Assembly (NCBI GenBank): GCA_003133645.1
Contig: PKYI01000094.1
Span: 1-35,945 of the forward strand
Length of the DNA: 35,945 bases
Direction of reading: 5' to 3'
From: Acidobacteriota bacterium
Lineage (GTDB): Bacteria > Acidobacteriota > Thermoanaerobaculia > Thermoanaerobaculales > Thermoanaerobaculaceae
The notes under the pieces are model-generated. The model was not told the DNA's origin. It did not search any database and saw nothing but the letters and a program-made list of their open reading frames with translations. The position numbers were made by a program, and so were the translations under genes. The first letter of the stretch is position 1; each line of letters starts with the position of its first letter. Below are positions 1 through 6,971 of the stretch, in pieces.

Positions 1-251
1 TCGATGATGCCGACGACGACGGAGCGGACGGGGGCATCAGGGGAGGCGAGGACCTGGCGGGCGCCGTTGCCCTCGTCGAGGACCAACACGCGCTCGCCGA
101 CCCCGGCGCCCACCGCGTCCACGGCGATGACATAGCCGCCCGCCGGTGTGCCTTCGGGGTCGGTCTTCTCCACGACCAGGAGTTTCCTGGCGTCGTAGAA
201 CGGGTGGTTGATGGTGGAGTGGATCTCGCCGCTGACCCGCCCGAGGATCAT
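1..251 (-). CDS. BMC-P shell vertex protein (EutN/CcmL family), partial at window edge
   Basis: Pentameric shell protein that caps the vertices of a bacterial microcompartment. The visible 83 residues begin MILGRVSGEIHSTINHP and contain the family signature: an N-terminal GxVxGxxxST strand, a KLLVVE strand, then VIAVDAVGAGVGERVLVLDEG, and finally VVVGIID, where the window ends. Only a few C-terminal residues should be missing, since the family is about 85-100 residues long. The ATG overlaps the stop of the upstream BMC-P gene by 4 nt (ATGA), so the two are probably translationally coupled. It is the third BMC-P gene in the operon; different paralogues may occupy different vertices. The family call is firm and the exact role is inferred from it. 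Confidence 0.9.
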   Translation of the reverse strand, partial: MILGRVSGEIHSTINHPFYDARKLLVVEKTDPEGTPAGGYVIAVDAVGAGVGERVLVLDEGNGARQVLASPDAPVRSVVVGII

Positions 252-535
252 GGTGCGGCCTCGCCTTCCGCCAGGTGGAGGCCGTCGACGATGCCGACGA
301 TGGCATGGTCGACCGGGACGAAGGAAGAGTCGAGTGCGAGCGCGGCCTCGCGGCCCCCCTCGTAGTAGACAAGCTCGCCGGGGCCTGCCATCCGGGTGCT
401 GTCCGCGGCGACGAGGGGCCGCCCCTCCGGTGCGCCGCGTTGGTCGAGCGGCTGCAGCAGGAGCATGGGCGTGGACGCAAGGCCCTCGGCGATCGAGCAC
501 GGCACGACGACGCCGATGACACGCCCGAGCAACAT
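248..535 (-). CDS. BMC-P shell vertex protein (EutN/CcmL family)
   Basis: Complete 95-residue EutN/CcmL protein starting MLLGRVIGVVVPCSIAEGL. The family core is visible: RVIGVVV at the N-terminus, a MLLLQPLD strand, LVAADSTRMAGPGELVYYEGG in the middle (compare the AVDxVGAGxGExVL motif of its neighbours) and AIVGIVDGLHL near the end. It is more divergent than the other two BMC-P proteins: the usual ST after the first strand is replaced by PCS, and DxVGAG by DSTRMAG. The start overlaps the stop of the PduT-like gene (TGATG), and its own stop overlaps the next start (ATGA). It presumably forms pentamers that close the shell, acting with the other BMC-P proteins. Confidence 0.9.
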   Translation of the reverse strand: MLLGRVIGVVVPCSIAEGLASTPMLLLQPLDQRGAPEGRPLVAADSTRMAGPGELVYYEGGREAALALDSSFVPVDHAIVGIVDGLHLAEGEAAP

Positions 536-1152
536 CAGCGTTCGCCCCCTTCGCCGTCGAGTTCGAGCAGCGCCGCCGAGCCGAAGCGGGTGCCCGCGCC
601 AACATGGTCGGCGAGCGCCTCGTGGGGCGCCGAGATGATCCTGAAGCCCGCCTCGACGCCGGCGCCGCCGAGGAAGCCGGCCGCGATCTCCACCGCCGCC
701 TCGACGTCGTGCAGCTCGCCGTGATAGATCGAGAGCCCCTTGCCCGAGAGCCCGGCGTCGGCGAGGCGGAGCTCGACGAGGTCGACCGGCGTGCCCTTGA
801 GCGCCAGCTCGGCGGCGTGGACGTTGGACGACACCGTGGAGGTCTCGATGATGGCGAGGGACCCGGCGCCGACCGGCCGCCGGTGGCCGAGGATGGCGTC
901 GTACAGCTGCGGGTGGACGTCCGCCAGCAGCACGTGGTCGAGGACGCTGTCGCCCCCCTGGAGGAGCCCCTCGTGGCACGCTTCCTCCACCGAGGCGGTG
1001 GTGCCGCCGAACAGCGTGAGGAAGCGGCCCCGACTGATCGTGCCGCACTTGAGGAAGGCGATCGGGGAGCGCTTGAGCATCGCGTCGGTCGCGACCAGCC
1101 CGGCCGCGATGTCCCTGAACTCCAGCACGGCGATGGCGGGGTGTTTCTTCAT
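535..1152 (-). CDS. PduT-like tandem-domain BMC-T shell protein
   Basis: 205-residue trimeric shell protein with two BMC domains (about residues 5-90 and 93-190). By eye it follows Salmonella PduT closely: a DIAAGL...DAMLK helix, a GRFLTLFGG strand, then VLLADVHPQL between the domains, and IIETSTVSSNVHAAELALKG opening domain 2. In PduT the pore loop holds Cys38, which ligates a [4Fe-4S] cluster. Here the aligned residue is Ser40 (KCGTISRGRF), although Cys36 lies four residues earlier, so cluster binding is uncertain. The ATG at 1152 overlaps the stop of the aldehyde dehydrogenase gene (TGATG); its stop overlaps the next BMC-P gene in the same way. Likely role: a facet tile with a central pore, possibly for electrons or a cofactor. 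Confidence 0.9.
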   Translation of the reverse strand: MKKHPAIAVLEFRDIAAGLVATDAMLKRSPIAFLKCGTISRGRFLTLFGGTTASVEEACHEGLLQGGDSVLDHVLLADVHPQLYDAILGHRRPVGAGSLAIIETSTVSSNVHAAELALKGTPVDLVELRLADAGLSGKGLSIYHGELHDVEAAVEIAAGFLGGAGVEAGFRIISAPHEALADHVGAGTRFGSAALLELDGEGGER

Positions 1153-2591
1153 CAGGTGATCCTGAAGTGGTCGACCAGGACGCAACGGCGCTGGCGCGAG
1201 AACGACCTCGCCGAGGTCATGCCTTCGCCGGTGGGGCTCGCGATGGTGAACGAGCAGCTTCCCTCGCCGTCGAGTCCGAGCCCGGCCTGGGAGCGGCCGT
1301 TCTTGACGAAGATGCTGCAGTTGCACTCCCTGGCCATGCGCGAGAGGTTGTCGAGGTTCTTCGAGTGCATCACCGCCGTGTGGCGGTTGCCGCCCTCGAC
1401 CTTGACCGCCAGCTCGATGGCGTAGCCGGCGTTGGGCACTCGGCAGAGGGGCAGGATCGGCATCATCTGCTCGGTCCAAAGGAGGGGATGGTCCTCGTCC
1501 ACCTCGACGATCCCCAGGCGCGTGGCGGGCGGCACGTTCATGCCGAGCTTGGCCAGGATGACGTCGGCGTTCTTGCCGATTAGGCTGCGATTGATTGCCG
1601 CCGGCTGCCGCGGGCCGTGCATCTGGGTGAAGACGACCTTCTCGAGCGCCGCGAGGCGGTGGCGGTCGATGAGCACCGCGCCGCTGCGGGTCATCGCCTT
1701 GATCAGCCCCTCGGCCACCATGTCGACGCAGATGACTTCCTTCTCGTCGACGCAGATGATGTTGTTGTCGGTGGAGGCCCCCGCCACGATGTCGCGTCCT
1801 GCCTTGTCGATGTTGGCAGTCTCGTCCACGACCGCCGGGGGGTTCCCCGGGCCGGCGCAGATCGCGCGCTTCCCGGAACTCATGGCGGCCTTCACCACGG
1901 CGCCGCCGCCGGTGACGACGACGAGCCGCACGGCCGGGTGGCGCATGAGCTCCTGGGCGCTCTCGATGGTGGGGTCCGCGATGCAGGTGACCACGTTGGG
2001 GGGGCCGCCGGCGGCGGTGATCGCGGCGTTGAGCAGCGCCACCGTCTGCAGCGAGCAGCCCCGGGCGGCGGGGTGGACGTTGAAAACGACGGTGTTGCCG
2101 GCGGCGAGCATGCCGATCGCGTTACAGATGAGGGTGGAGGTCGGGTTGGTGCAGGGGGTAATGGCGCCGATCACGCCGAACGGCGCCGGCTCGGTGAGCG
2201 TGAGTCCATGATCGCCGGTGACGGCGGCCGGGGCGAGGTCCTCGATGCCGGGCGTCTTCTCGGCGACCAGGCGGTTCTTGACGACCTTGTCCTCGACGCG
2301 CCCGAGCCCGGTTTCCTCCCACGCGGCGCGCGCGAGGGCCTCGCAGTTCGAGAGCATGCTCGCCCGGATCGCCGCGATGACCTGCGCCCGGACCGCCAGC
2401 GGCAGCGCGACGAACGCCGGCTGCGCCGCCGCCGCGGCCTGCACGGCCTCGCCCACGGTGGCAAAGGCGCCGAGACCGCGGGCGGCGCGACCCGCGTCGC
2501 GAGCGCCCGCGTCGCCGCCCCGGTCCAGGTCGGCGGCGATCCTGCGGGCGATCGCCTCCACGTCCTGCTCAGAGAGTCTGGCCGTGCTCAT
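1152..2591 (-). CDS. CoA-acylating aldehyde dehydrogenase of the microcompartment (PduP/EutE-like)
   Basis: 479 residues, the normal length for PduP/EutE. It oxidises an aldehyde plus CoA and NAD+ to acyl-CoA. With a DERA domain in the same operon the likely substrate is acetaldehyde, giving acetyl-CoA. The catalytic cysteine is Cys280 in [18 protein letters not shown], matching the DNNxxCxxEKE motif of the family; a [11 protein letters not shown] nucleotide-binding region lies at about 227-237 and an AGPGNPP loop at about 246-252. Residues 6-22 ([17 protein letters not shown]) form an amphipathic helix followed by a Gly/Ala/Asp-rich linker, the usual layout of an N-terminal encapsulation peptide. 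The ATG overlaps the stop of the upstream BMC-P gene (ATGA). NADH recycling and acyl-CoA processing enzymes are not in the window and may lie to the left. Confidence 0.93.
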   Translation of the reverse strand: MSTARLSEQDVEAIARRIAADLDRGGDAGARDAGRAARGLGAFATVGEAVQAAAAAQPAFVALPLAVRAQVIAAIRASMLSNCEALARAAWEETGLGRVEDKVVKNRLVAEKTPGIEDLAPAAVTGDHGLTLTEPAPFGVIGAITPCTNPTSTLICNAIGMLAAGNTVVFNVHPAARGCSLQTVALLNAAITAAGGPPNVVTCIADPTIESAQELMRHPAVRLVVVTGGGAVVKAAMSSGKRAICAGPGNPPAVVDETANIDKAGRDIVAGASTDNNIICVDEKEVICVDMVAEGLIKAMTRSGAVLIDRHRLAALEKVVFTQMHGPRQPAAINRSLIGKNADVILAKLGMNVPPATRLGIVEVDEDHPLLWTEQMMPILPLCRVPNAGYAIELAVKVEGGNRHTAVMHSKNLDNLSRMARECNCSIFVKNGRSQAGLGLDGEGSCSFTIASPTGEGMTSARSFSRQRRCVLVDHFRIT

Positions 2592-2875
2592 TTCTTGTAC
2601 TTGGTCTCGCCGCCGACGGCCCAGGAGTCGACGATTGCCATCACCACCGCGTCCACCGGCCGCTTGTCGGTGACGCGGGTCTGGCGGGCCGAGCTTCCGG
2701 ACGCGACGAGGACCATCTCCTCGGGGCCGGCGCCGACGGCGTCGGCGGCCACGAGAAAGGAGCCGGTCTCGCGGCCCTGCTCATCCACGCCGCGGACGAG
2801 CAGGAGCTTGAGGCCTTCGAGGCTCTTCTCCTTTTGGCTGGCCACCACGGTCCCGACCACCTTCGCGAGCTGCAT
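2588..2875 (-). CDS. BMC-P shell vertex protein (EutN/CcmL family)
   Basis: 95-residue EutN/CcmL protein, the first BMC-P of the operon and the most canonical. It begins [20 protein letters not shown], continues with the [10 protein letters not shown] strand and [21 protein letters not shown], and ends [10 protein letters not shown] followed by a Lys-rich tail. The SARQT segment after VASG matches the position of the SSAR motif common in this family. It lies 60 nt after the BMC-H stop, and its stop overlaps the start of the aldehyde dehydrogenase (ATGA). It should form the pentamers that seal the icosahedral vertices. Confidence 0.93.
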   Translation of the reverse strand: MQLAKVVGTVVASQKEKSLEGLKLLLVRGVDEQGRETGSFLVAADAVGAGPEEMVLVASGSSARQTRVTDKRPVDAVVMAIVDSWAVGGETKYKK

Positions 2876-2935
2876 GGGCGTGCCTCTCCGGGCCGCGCCT
2901 CCGGGCCGTCGCGCTCGGCCGCCCGGGGCGGGCCG

Positions 2936-3241
2936 CTACTTCTTGACCGCGGCCTTGGCCGCCGTCTGCTGGCCCAGCGGCATCACGGCATCGACGTTCA
3001 CGTGCGGGCGGGCGATCACGTGCACGGCGACCACCTCGCCGACCCGGCCGGCGGCCACCTGGCCGGCCTCGCACGCCGCCTTCACGGCGGCCACGTCGCC
3101 CCTGACGATGATCGTCGTATAGCCGCCGCCGGTCTTCTCGTAGGTCACCAGCTCCACCTTGGCGGCCTTTACGGCCGCGTCCGCGGCCTCGACCACGGCC
3201 GGAAAGGACCTCGTCTCGATCATGCCCAGCGCTTCCGTCAT
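2936..3241 (-). CDS. BMC-H hexameric shell protein
   Basis: 101-residue single-domain BMC protein, the expected main facet tile of the compartment. The sequence opens [20 protein letters not shown], and the [14 protein letters not shown] helix is followed by the pore loop region [15 protein letters not shown] (about residues 36-50) and [14 protein letters not shown] near the end. The ATG at 3241 is preferred because a strong AAGGAGG lies about 7 nt upstream. A GTG at 3301 overlapping the previous stop would add 20 residues that include the codons of that Shine-Dalgarno and resemble no BMC-H N-terminus. A strong dedicated ribosome site fits the high copy number needed for the main tile. It is the only BMC-H in the window. 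Confidence 0.95.
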   Translation of the reverse strand: MTEALGMIETRSFPAVVEAADAAVKAAKVELVTYEKTGGGYTTIIVRGDVAAVKAACEAGQVAAGRVGEVVAVHVIARPHVNVDAVMPLGQQTAAKAAVKK

Positions 3242-3297
3242 CTCGCTGCCTCCTTGTTCCGGCGCTCCCGCGGGAGCGCGGCTCTCCAGTTCGGTCG

Positions 3298-3930
3298 TCA
3301 CGCCCCGCCGATCCGCGCCTCGCGACCGCGGATGTCGGCGATCGCTTGTTCCGCGGCACGGTAGCCGACGTCGATGTCACGCTCCTCGCCGCCGAGGTAC
3401 ACCCTGCCGAAGCTGCCGAACGCGCGCACCTCGAGTATGTTGATATTGGCGGCTTTTTCCGCCTCGTTGGCCGCGATGGCGGCGTACCCGGCCGGCGCGA
3501 CCTCCAGCACGTACAGCGTGTGGCCAGGGAGGATCATGTCGCCGTGGCGCGTACGGTTGATGAGCTGCGTGTGGTATGGCGAGATGTTGCGGATCACCTG
3601 GCTCGACACGAGTTGGGGCTTGATGCGGTCCTCTTCCTTGAGGCCGAGGGCCTCGAGGATCGCCTGTCCCGCCTGGCGGACGTCGGCCTGGGAGTCGGAG
3701 TGGATCTCGAGCATGCCGTAGAGGCGCTCGATGATCAGCATGCCGGGCCTGACGTCGGTGGCCTTGAGGGCCACGTCGGTGACCCGCATGATCTCCATCC
3801 CGGGCGCGATCTCGACGAACAGCGATGCCTGCCCCGGGGTGGGGAGGAAGCCCTGCGCCACCGTGCCCAGGAACGAGGCGTACTGCGGCTGCAGGCTGTC
3901 CAGGAAGACGTAGCAACGGAGCTCCGCCAT
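3298..3930 (-). CDS. Tandem-domain BMC-T shell protein (CsoS1D/Haliangium-type)
   Basis: 210 residues with two BMC domains. The N-terminal stretch [20 protein letters not shown] and the later [40 protein letters not shown] and [16 protein letters not shown] closely resemble, from memory, the BMC-T proteins of the Haliangium ochraceum shell, which form pseudohexameric trimers, some stacked face to face with gated pores. It starts 4 nt after the RpiB-DeoC stop and ends at an overlapping GTGA, so it belongs to the same transcript. Together with the PduT-like protein it gives the compartment two different BMC-T tiles. Its pore is the likely route for bulky sugar phosphates or cofactors; that is family knowledge plus inference. 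Confidence 0.93.
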   Translation of the reverse strand: MAELRCYVFLDSLQPQYASFLGTVAQGFLPTPGQASLFVEIAPGMEIMRVTDVALKATDVRPGMLIIERLYGMLEIHSDSQADVRQAGQAILEALGLKEEDRIKPQLVSSQVIRNISPYHTQLINRTRHGDMILPGHTLYVLEVAPAGYAAIAANEAEKAANINILEVRAFGSFGRVYLGGEERDIDVGYRAAEQAIADIRGREARIGGA

Positions 3931-3934
3931 CGGG

Positions 3935-5188
3935 TTATCCCTTCCGCGCAGCGAGCGCCTGCGCTTCCTCCATGATCGACACGCTGCTGCTGCACCCGAC
4001 CCGCGTCGCTCCCGCCCGGATCATCCTGACCACGTCCGCGTAGGTGCGGATCCCGCCCGAGGCCTTGACACCCAGCTTCCTGGGGGCCACGGTCCGGGCC
4101 ATCAACTCGATGTCCTCGACGGTCGCGCCGCCCTTGGAGAACCCGGTGGAGGTCTTCACGAAGTCGGCGCCGGCCTTCATCGCGAGCTCGCAGCCGCGGA
4201 CCTTCTCGGGGTCGGTCAGGAGCGCGGTCTCGAGGATCACCTTGCAGACCGCGCGCCCCTCCTTGCACGCCTCCACCACGCCCCGGATGTCGCGGCGCAC
4301 GAGGTCGTCATCGCCGCCCTTGAGCGCGCCGATGTTGACGACCATGTCGATCTCGCGGGCGCCCTCGCGGAGGGCGCGCCGCGCCTCGAGAGCCTTGATC
4401 TCCGGCGGCTGGGCGCCGAGCGGAAACCCGACGACACAACACACCTTGACCGGCGAGTCGCGGAGCGCCATCTTGCAACGCTGGACGTACGACGGGTTGA
4501 CGCACACCGAGAAGAACCCGAACCGGCGAGCCTCGTCGCACAGCTTCTGGATGTCGCTGTCCGTCGCTTCCGGCTTCAGGAGGGTGTGGTCGATGAGCTT
4601 GGCCAGTTCCCCGGGGGGGATTGCCGGGGCCTGCCCGTCGGCGGGCGCCGCGTGGCCGAGCAGCTCCTTGACCCTCCGGGTGATGCGCTCGATGTCGCCG
4701 TCGGCCACAGCGCCGTCCGCGGGTCCGGACGCCAGTGCGGCGCGCTCGATCTCCCTGATCATGCGGACGCGGTTGCGGTGCCGTTCCACGGTGCAGCTCG
4801 CCTGCAGGAACGCGTCGACGATCGCCTTCGCGGTCGCCGGGTCCACCTGGGAAGCTCCGAGGGCGAGAACGTTGGCGTCGTTGTGCTCGCGGGCGCTGCG
4901 CGCCAGGGCGACGGTGTGACACGCGGCCGCCAACACCCCGGGGACCTTGTTGGCGGCCATCGCCGAGCCGATGCCGACACCGTCGACGACGACCCCGAAA
5001 TCGCACTTCCCCGAGGCGACCAGCCGCGCCACGGCCTCGGCGAAGCGGGGGTAATCGACGGCGCCAGCGCCGTCCGTCCCGCAGTCCTCGACTGCATGGC
5101 CGAGGCCGGCAAGGTGGTCCAGGAGTTGTCGCTTGAGCTCGTAGCCGCCGTGATCAGCGCCCAGCGCGATCTTCAAGTGCTGCGCCAT
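3935..5188 (-). CDS. RpiB-type isomerase fused to deoxyribose-phosphate aldolase (DeoC)
   Basis: One 417-residue reading frame joins two enzymes. Residues 1-150 are RpiB/LacAB-like: [12 protein letters not shown] at 8-19, [12 protein letters not shown] at 70-81, and [11 protein letters not shown] at 102-112. Residues 193-417 are class I DERA with all three catalytic residues: Asp281 (EIDMVVNIG), Schiff-base Lys345 (DFVKTSTGF) and Lys375 (GVKASGGIR). DERA cleaves 2-deoxyribose-5-phosphate to glyceraldehyde-3-phosphate and acetaldehyde; RpiB-type enzymes isomerise ribose/ribulose 5-phosphates. The cysteine of E. coli RpiB (CGTGIG) is Asp69 here, so isomerase activity is uncertain. The linker (about 151-192) holds an amphipathic segment, [17 protein letters not shown], flanked by Ala/Pro/Gly-rich stretches; it resembles the aldehyde dehydrogenase N-terminal peptide and could direct encapsulation. 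First gene of the BMC operon, with no Shine-Dalgarno before the ATG. Confidence 0.95.
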   Translation of the reverse strand: MAQHLKIALGADHGGYELKRQLLDHLAGLGHAVEDCGTDGAGAVDYPRFAEAVARLVASGKCDFGVVVDGVGIGSAMAANKVPGVLAAACHTVALARSAREHNDANVLALGASQVDPATAKAIVDAFLQASCTVERHRNRVRMIREIERAALASGPADGAVADGDIERITRRVKELLGHAAPADGQAPAIPPGELAKLIDHTLLKPEATDSDIQKLCDEARRFGFFSVCVNPSYVQRCKMALRDSPVKVCCVVGFPLGAQPPEIKALEARRALREGAREIDMVVNIGALKGGDDDLVRRDIRGVVEACKEGRAVCKVILETALLTDPEKVRGCELAMKAGADFVKTSTGFSKGGATVEDIELMARTVAPRKLGVKASGGIRTYADVVRMIRAGATRVGCSSSVSIMEEAQALAARKG

Positions 5189-5194
5189 TGGGGG

Positions 5195-5200
5195 ATGATA
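5195..5200 (-). promoter_or_regulatory. Probable -10 hexamer for a leaderless BMC operon transcript
   Basis: On the minus strand TATCAT is followed by exactly six bases (CCCCCA) and then the ATG of the RpiB-DeoC gene. No Shine-Dalgarno sequence is visible. This geometry would place transcription start at or beside the A of the ATG. No good -35 box is seen 16-18 nt upstream. Prediction only. Confidence 0.4.
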
Positions 5201-5238
5201 CAACGAATTCGGGCATTTGCGACGGCGCGCGCAGCGGC

Positions 5239-5295
5239 AAAAAAAGCAAGAGCCCGTGCGCCGAAGGAGGGCAGCCGCCTCCGGGGCACGGGCTC
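5239..5295 (-). terminator. Rho-independent terminator after the exbD operon
   Basis: Read on the minus strand, a perfect 10-bp stem (GAGCCCGTGC at 5295-5286 pairing with GCACGGGCTC at 5259-5250) encloses a GC-rich loop that can pair further, and is followed by TTGCTTTTTTT. It lies about 20 nt after the last exbD stop and about 50 nt before the RpiB-DeoC start. It therefore separates the TonB-system operon from the BMC operon, which must have its own promoter in the short remaining gap. Confidence 0.9.
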
Positions 5296-5315
5296 GAAAC
5301 CTTTTTGGCCGGTTG

Positions 5316-5759
5316 TTACTTGGGGGCTTCGCCCGCGGTGGCCGTCGGGTTGATGTCGTCGAGCACGATGCCGAGGTTCTTGGCCCCATGGTCGTTGCAC
5401 ATGTCCATGAAGCGGGCCACCTTGTCGTAGGGGAGGTTGCCGTCGGCCGCGAAGAAGACGACCTTGTTCTCGCGGCCCCTGGTGATCTCCTCGAGCTTGT
5501 TGAGGAAGTCCCTCTCGGTGTACTGCTCCTTGTTGATGAACATACCGCCGTCCTCGCTGAGGCGGACGACGATCTGGTCGAGGTTTGTCGGGGGCGGAGT
5601 GTTCGTCACCTGCTTGGGTGGGACCTTGGTCTCGTACCCGCGCTGGAGCAACGGCGTGACGACCATGAAGATGATGAGGAGCACCAGCACCACGTCCACG
5701 AGGGGAGTGATGTTGATGTCACTCTTCATGTCCCCCATCTTGCCGCCGGTCATTGCCAT
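5316..5759 (-). CDS. ExbD/TolR-type proton-channel subunit (second copy)
   Basis: 147-residue ExbD/TolR family protein. A short cytoplasmic N-terminus ([19 protein letters not shown]) leads into one membrane helix (about residues 20-42) holding the essential Asp of the [14 protein letters not shown] motif; a periplasmic domain of about 100 residues follows ([35 protein letters not shown]). With ExbB it uses the proton gradient to energise TonB. Second of two exbD genes in tandem, 40 nt after the first. The two periplasmic domains differ clearly, so the channel may be a hetero-dimer of ExbD types or the copies may serve different partners. The terminator follows at once, making this the last gene of the operon. 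Confidence 0.95.
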   Translation of the reverse strand: MAMTGGKMGDMKSDINITPLVDVVLVLLIIFMVVTPLLQRGYETKVPPKQVTNTPPPTNLDQIVVRLSEDGGMFINKEQYTERDFLNKLEEITRGRENKVVFFAADGNLPYDKVARFMDMCNDHGAKNLGIVLDDINPTATAGEAPK

Positions 5760-5799
5760 GGTGTTTCTCCTTCAGCCGAAAGCGGGCTCGCCGCGAGCG

Positions 5800-6249
5800 T
5801 CAGCTCGCCCCTTTCTTCGTTGTGATGAGGCCGACCTTGCTGAAGCCGGCGTCGTTGAGGGCCTTCATCACCTCACGGATGTCCTTGTACTTGAGCCGGC
5901 GGTCCGCCTTGATGACGACCTCCTTCTGGGGGTCGGCCTTCAACATCTCGTCCATTCGCCTGATCAGCTCGGCTCGAGTCGGAATCCAGTCCTGGCCGAT
6001 GAACATCTTGCCGTCTTCCTGGATCGCCACCTTGACCTGTTTCTGACCCTCGGGATACTTGTCGGGGTTGCCGGTCTCGGGCAGCAGTACAGGCACGCCG
6101 GACTGCAACAGCGGTGTGACCACCATGAAGATGATCAGCAGCACCAGGCAGACGTCGACCAGAGGCGTGACGTTGATGTCGGACTTCACGTCACCCGAAC
6201 CGATCACGGTCGGCTTGTTGTGGTCAGCGTGCCGCCGAGCCGATTGCAT
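5800..6249 (-). CDS. ExbD/TolR-type proton-channel subunit (first copy)
   Basis: 149 residues: a cytoplasmic tail of about 25 residues, the conserved [20 protein letters not shown] membrane segment with its essential Asp, and a periplasmic domain that includes VKVAIQEDGKMFIGQD and EVVIKADRRLKYKDIREVM. The start at 6249 is chosen for its Shine-Dalgarno (GGAGGAAGCG) directly before the ATG, and because further upstream the frame is just the overlapping end of exbB in another frame. It overlaps exbB by 26 nt, so coupled translation is likely. It works with ExbB and TonB in the inner membrane. Confidence 0.95.
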   Translation of the reverse strand: MQSARRHADHNKPTVIGSGDVKSDINVTPLVDVCLVLLIIFMVVTPLLQSGVPVLLPETGNPDKYPEGQKQVKVAIQEDGKMFIGQDWIPTRAELIRRMDEMLKADPQKEVVIKADRRLKYKDIREVMKALNDAGFSKVGLITTKKGAS

Positions 6250-6922
6250 CGCTTCCTCCGTGCTTCTTGATGAAGAAGTCGACCAGCTCCGAAGAGGAGT
6301 TCGCCATCTCGACCTGGAAGCGCTCAACCTGGTTCAGGAAGTAGTTGTACAGCCACACGGCCGGGATGGCGACGAACAGGCCCATCGCGGTGGTGACGAG
6401 GGCCTCGGCGATGCCGGCGGAAACCGCGCCCAAGCCGCCCGAACCGGTGATGGCCATGCCGCGGAACGCGTTGATGATGCCGACGACGGTCCCGAACAGG
6501 CCGATGAACGGTGCGGTGGCGCCGATCGTGGCGAGGCCGCCGAGGCCGCGCTTGAGGTCGGCGGTGGTCATCAGGGTGGCGCGCTCGATCGCGCGGCGGG
6601 CCGCCTCGATGACGTCGTAGCCGGTCAGCGGGCTGTTCTGCTCCTCGACCATGAACTCCAGCAGGCCGGCCGCGACGACCTTGGCCAGGTGGCTGTTCTT
6701 GAACTTCTTCGAGGCCGCGATCGCCTCCTGCGGGCGGTTCTGCTTGAGGTACTGGGTGGTCAACAGGGCGAACTGCAGCGACTGCTGTTTCGCCGTGCGG
6801 TAGCGCCAGTAACGCTCACCGGAAAGGGTCAGCGAGTAGATCGACAGGATCGCCAAGAGGAGCACATCGGCCTTGGCAATGAAGCCCATCGACGTCCACA
6901 GTCCTACGAGTCCAAATTCCAT
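6224..6922 (-). CDS. exbB: ExbB/TolQ/MotA-type proton-channel protein
   Basis: 232 residues with the ExbB layout: an N-terminal membrane helix (about 10-32, FIAKADVLLLAILSIYSL), a cytoplasmic domain of about 100 residues, then two further helices (about 130-155 and 170-195) carrying GLGGLATIGATAPFIGLFGT and GIAEALVTTAMGLFVAIPAV, the MotA/TolQ/ExbB signature. It forms the pentameric proton channel around ExbD. A strong AGGAGG lies about 7 nt before the ATG. It sits 49 nt after tonB and overlaps exbD, so tonB-exbB-exbD-exbD reads as one operon. A Tol-type role cannot be excluded from sequence alone, but the adjacent tonB favours ExbB. Confidence 0.95.
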   Translation of the reverse strand: MEFGLVGLWTSMGFIAKADVLLLAILSIYSLTLSGERYWRYRTAKQQSLQFALLTTQYLKQNRPQEAIAASKKFKNSHLAKVVAAGLLEFMVEEQNSPLTGYDVIEAARRAIERATLMTTADLKRGLGGLATIGATAPFIGLFGTVVGIINAFRGMAITGSGGLGAVSAGIAEALVTTAMGLFVAIPAVWLYNYFLNQVERFQVEMANSSSELVDFFIKKHGGSDAIGSAAR

Positions 6923-6971
6923 TACACTTTCCTCCTATCTCTCTCTATCTAGGCTCTCAAGGCCTGATCGC

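Noticed and set aside
1617-3122. Plus-strand 501-codon open frame across the BMC region
   Set aside because: Antisense shadow of the aldehyde dehydrogenase and shell genes; no domain and highly repetitive Gly/Arg/Asp composition.
3241-3301. GTG at 3301 as the start of the BMC-H gene
   Set aside because: It would give a 20-residue extension unlike BMC-H proteins, and the ATG at 3241 has a strong AAGGAGG at proper spacing.
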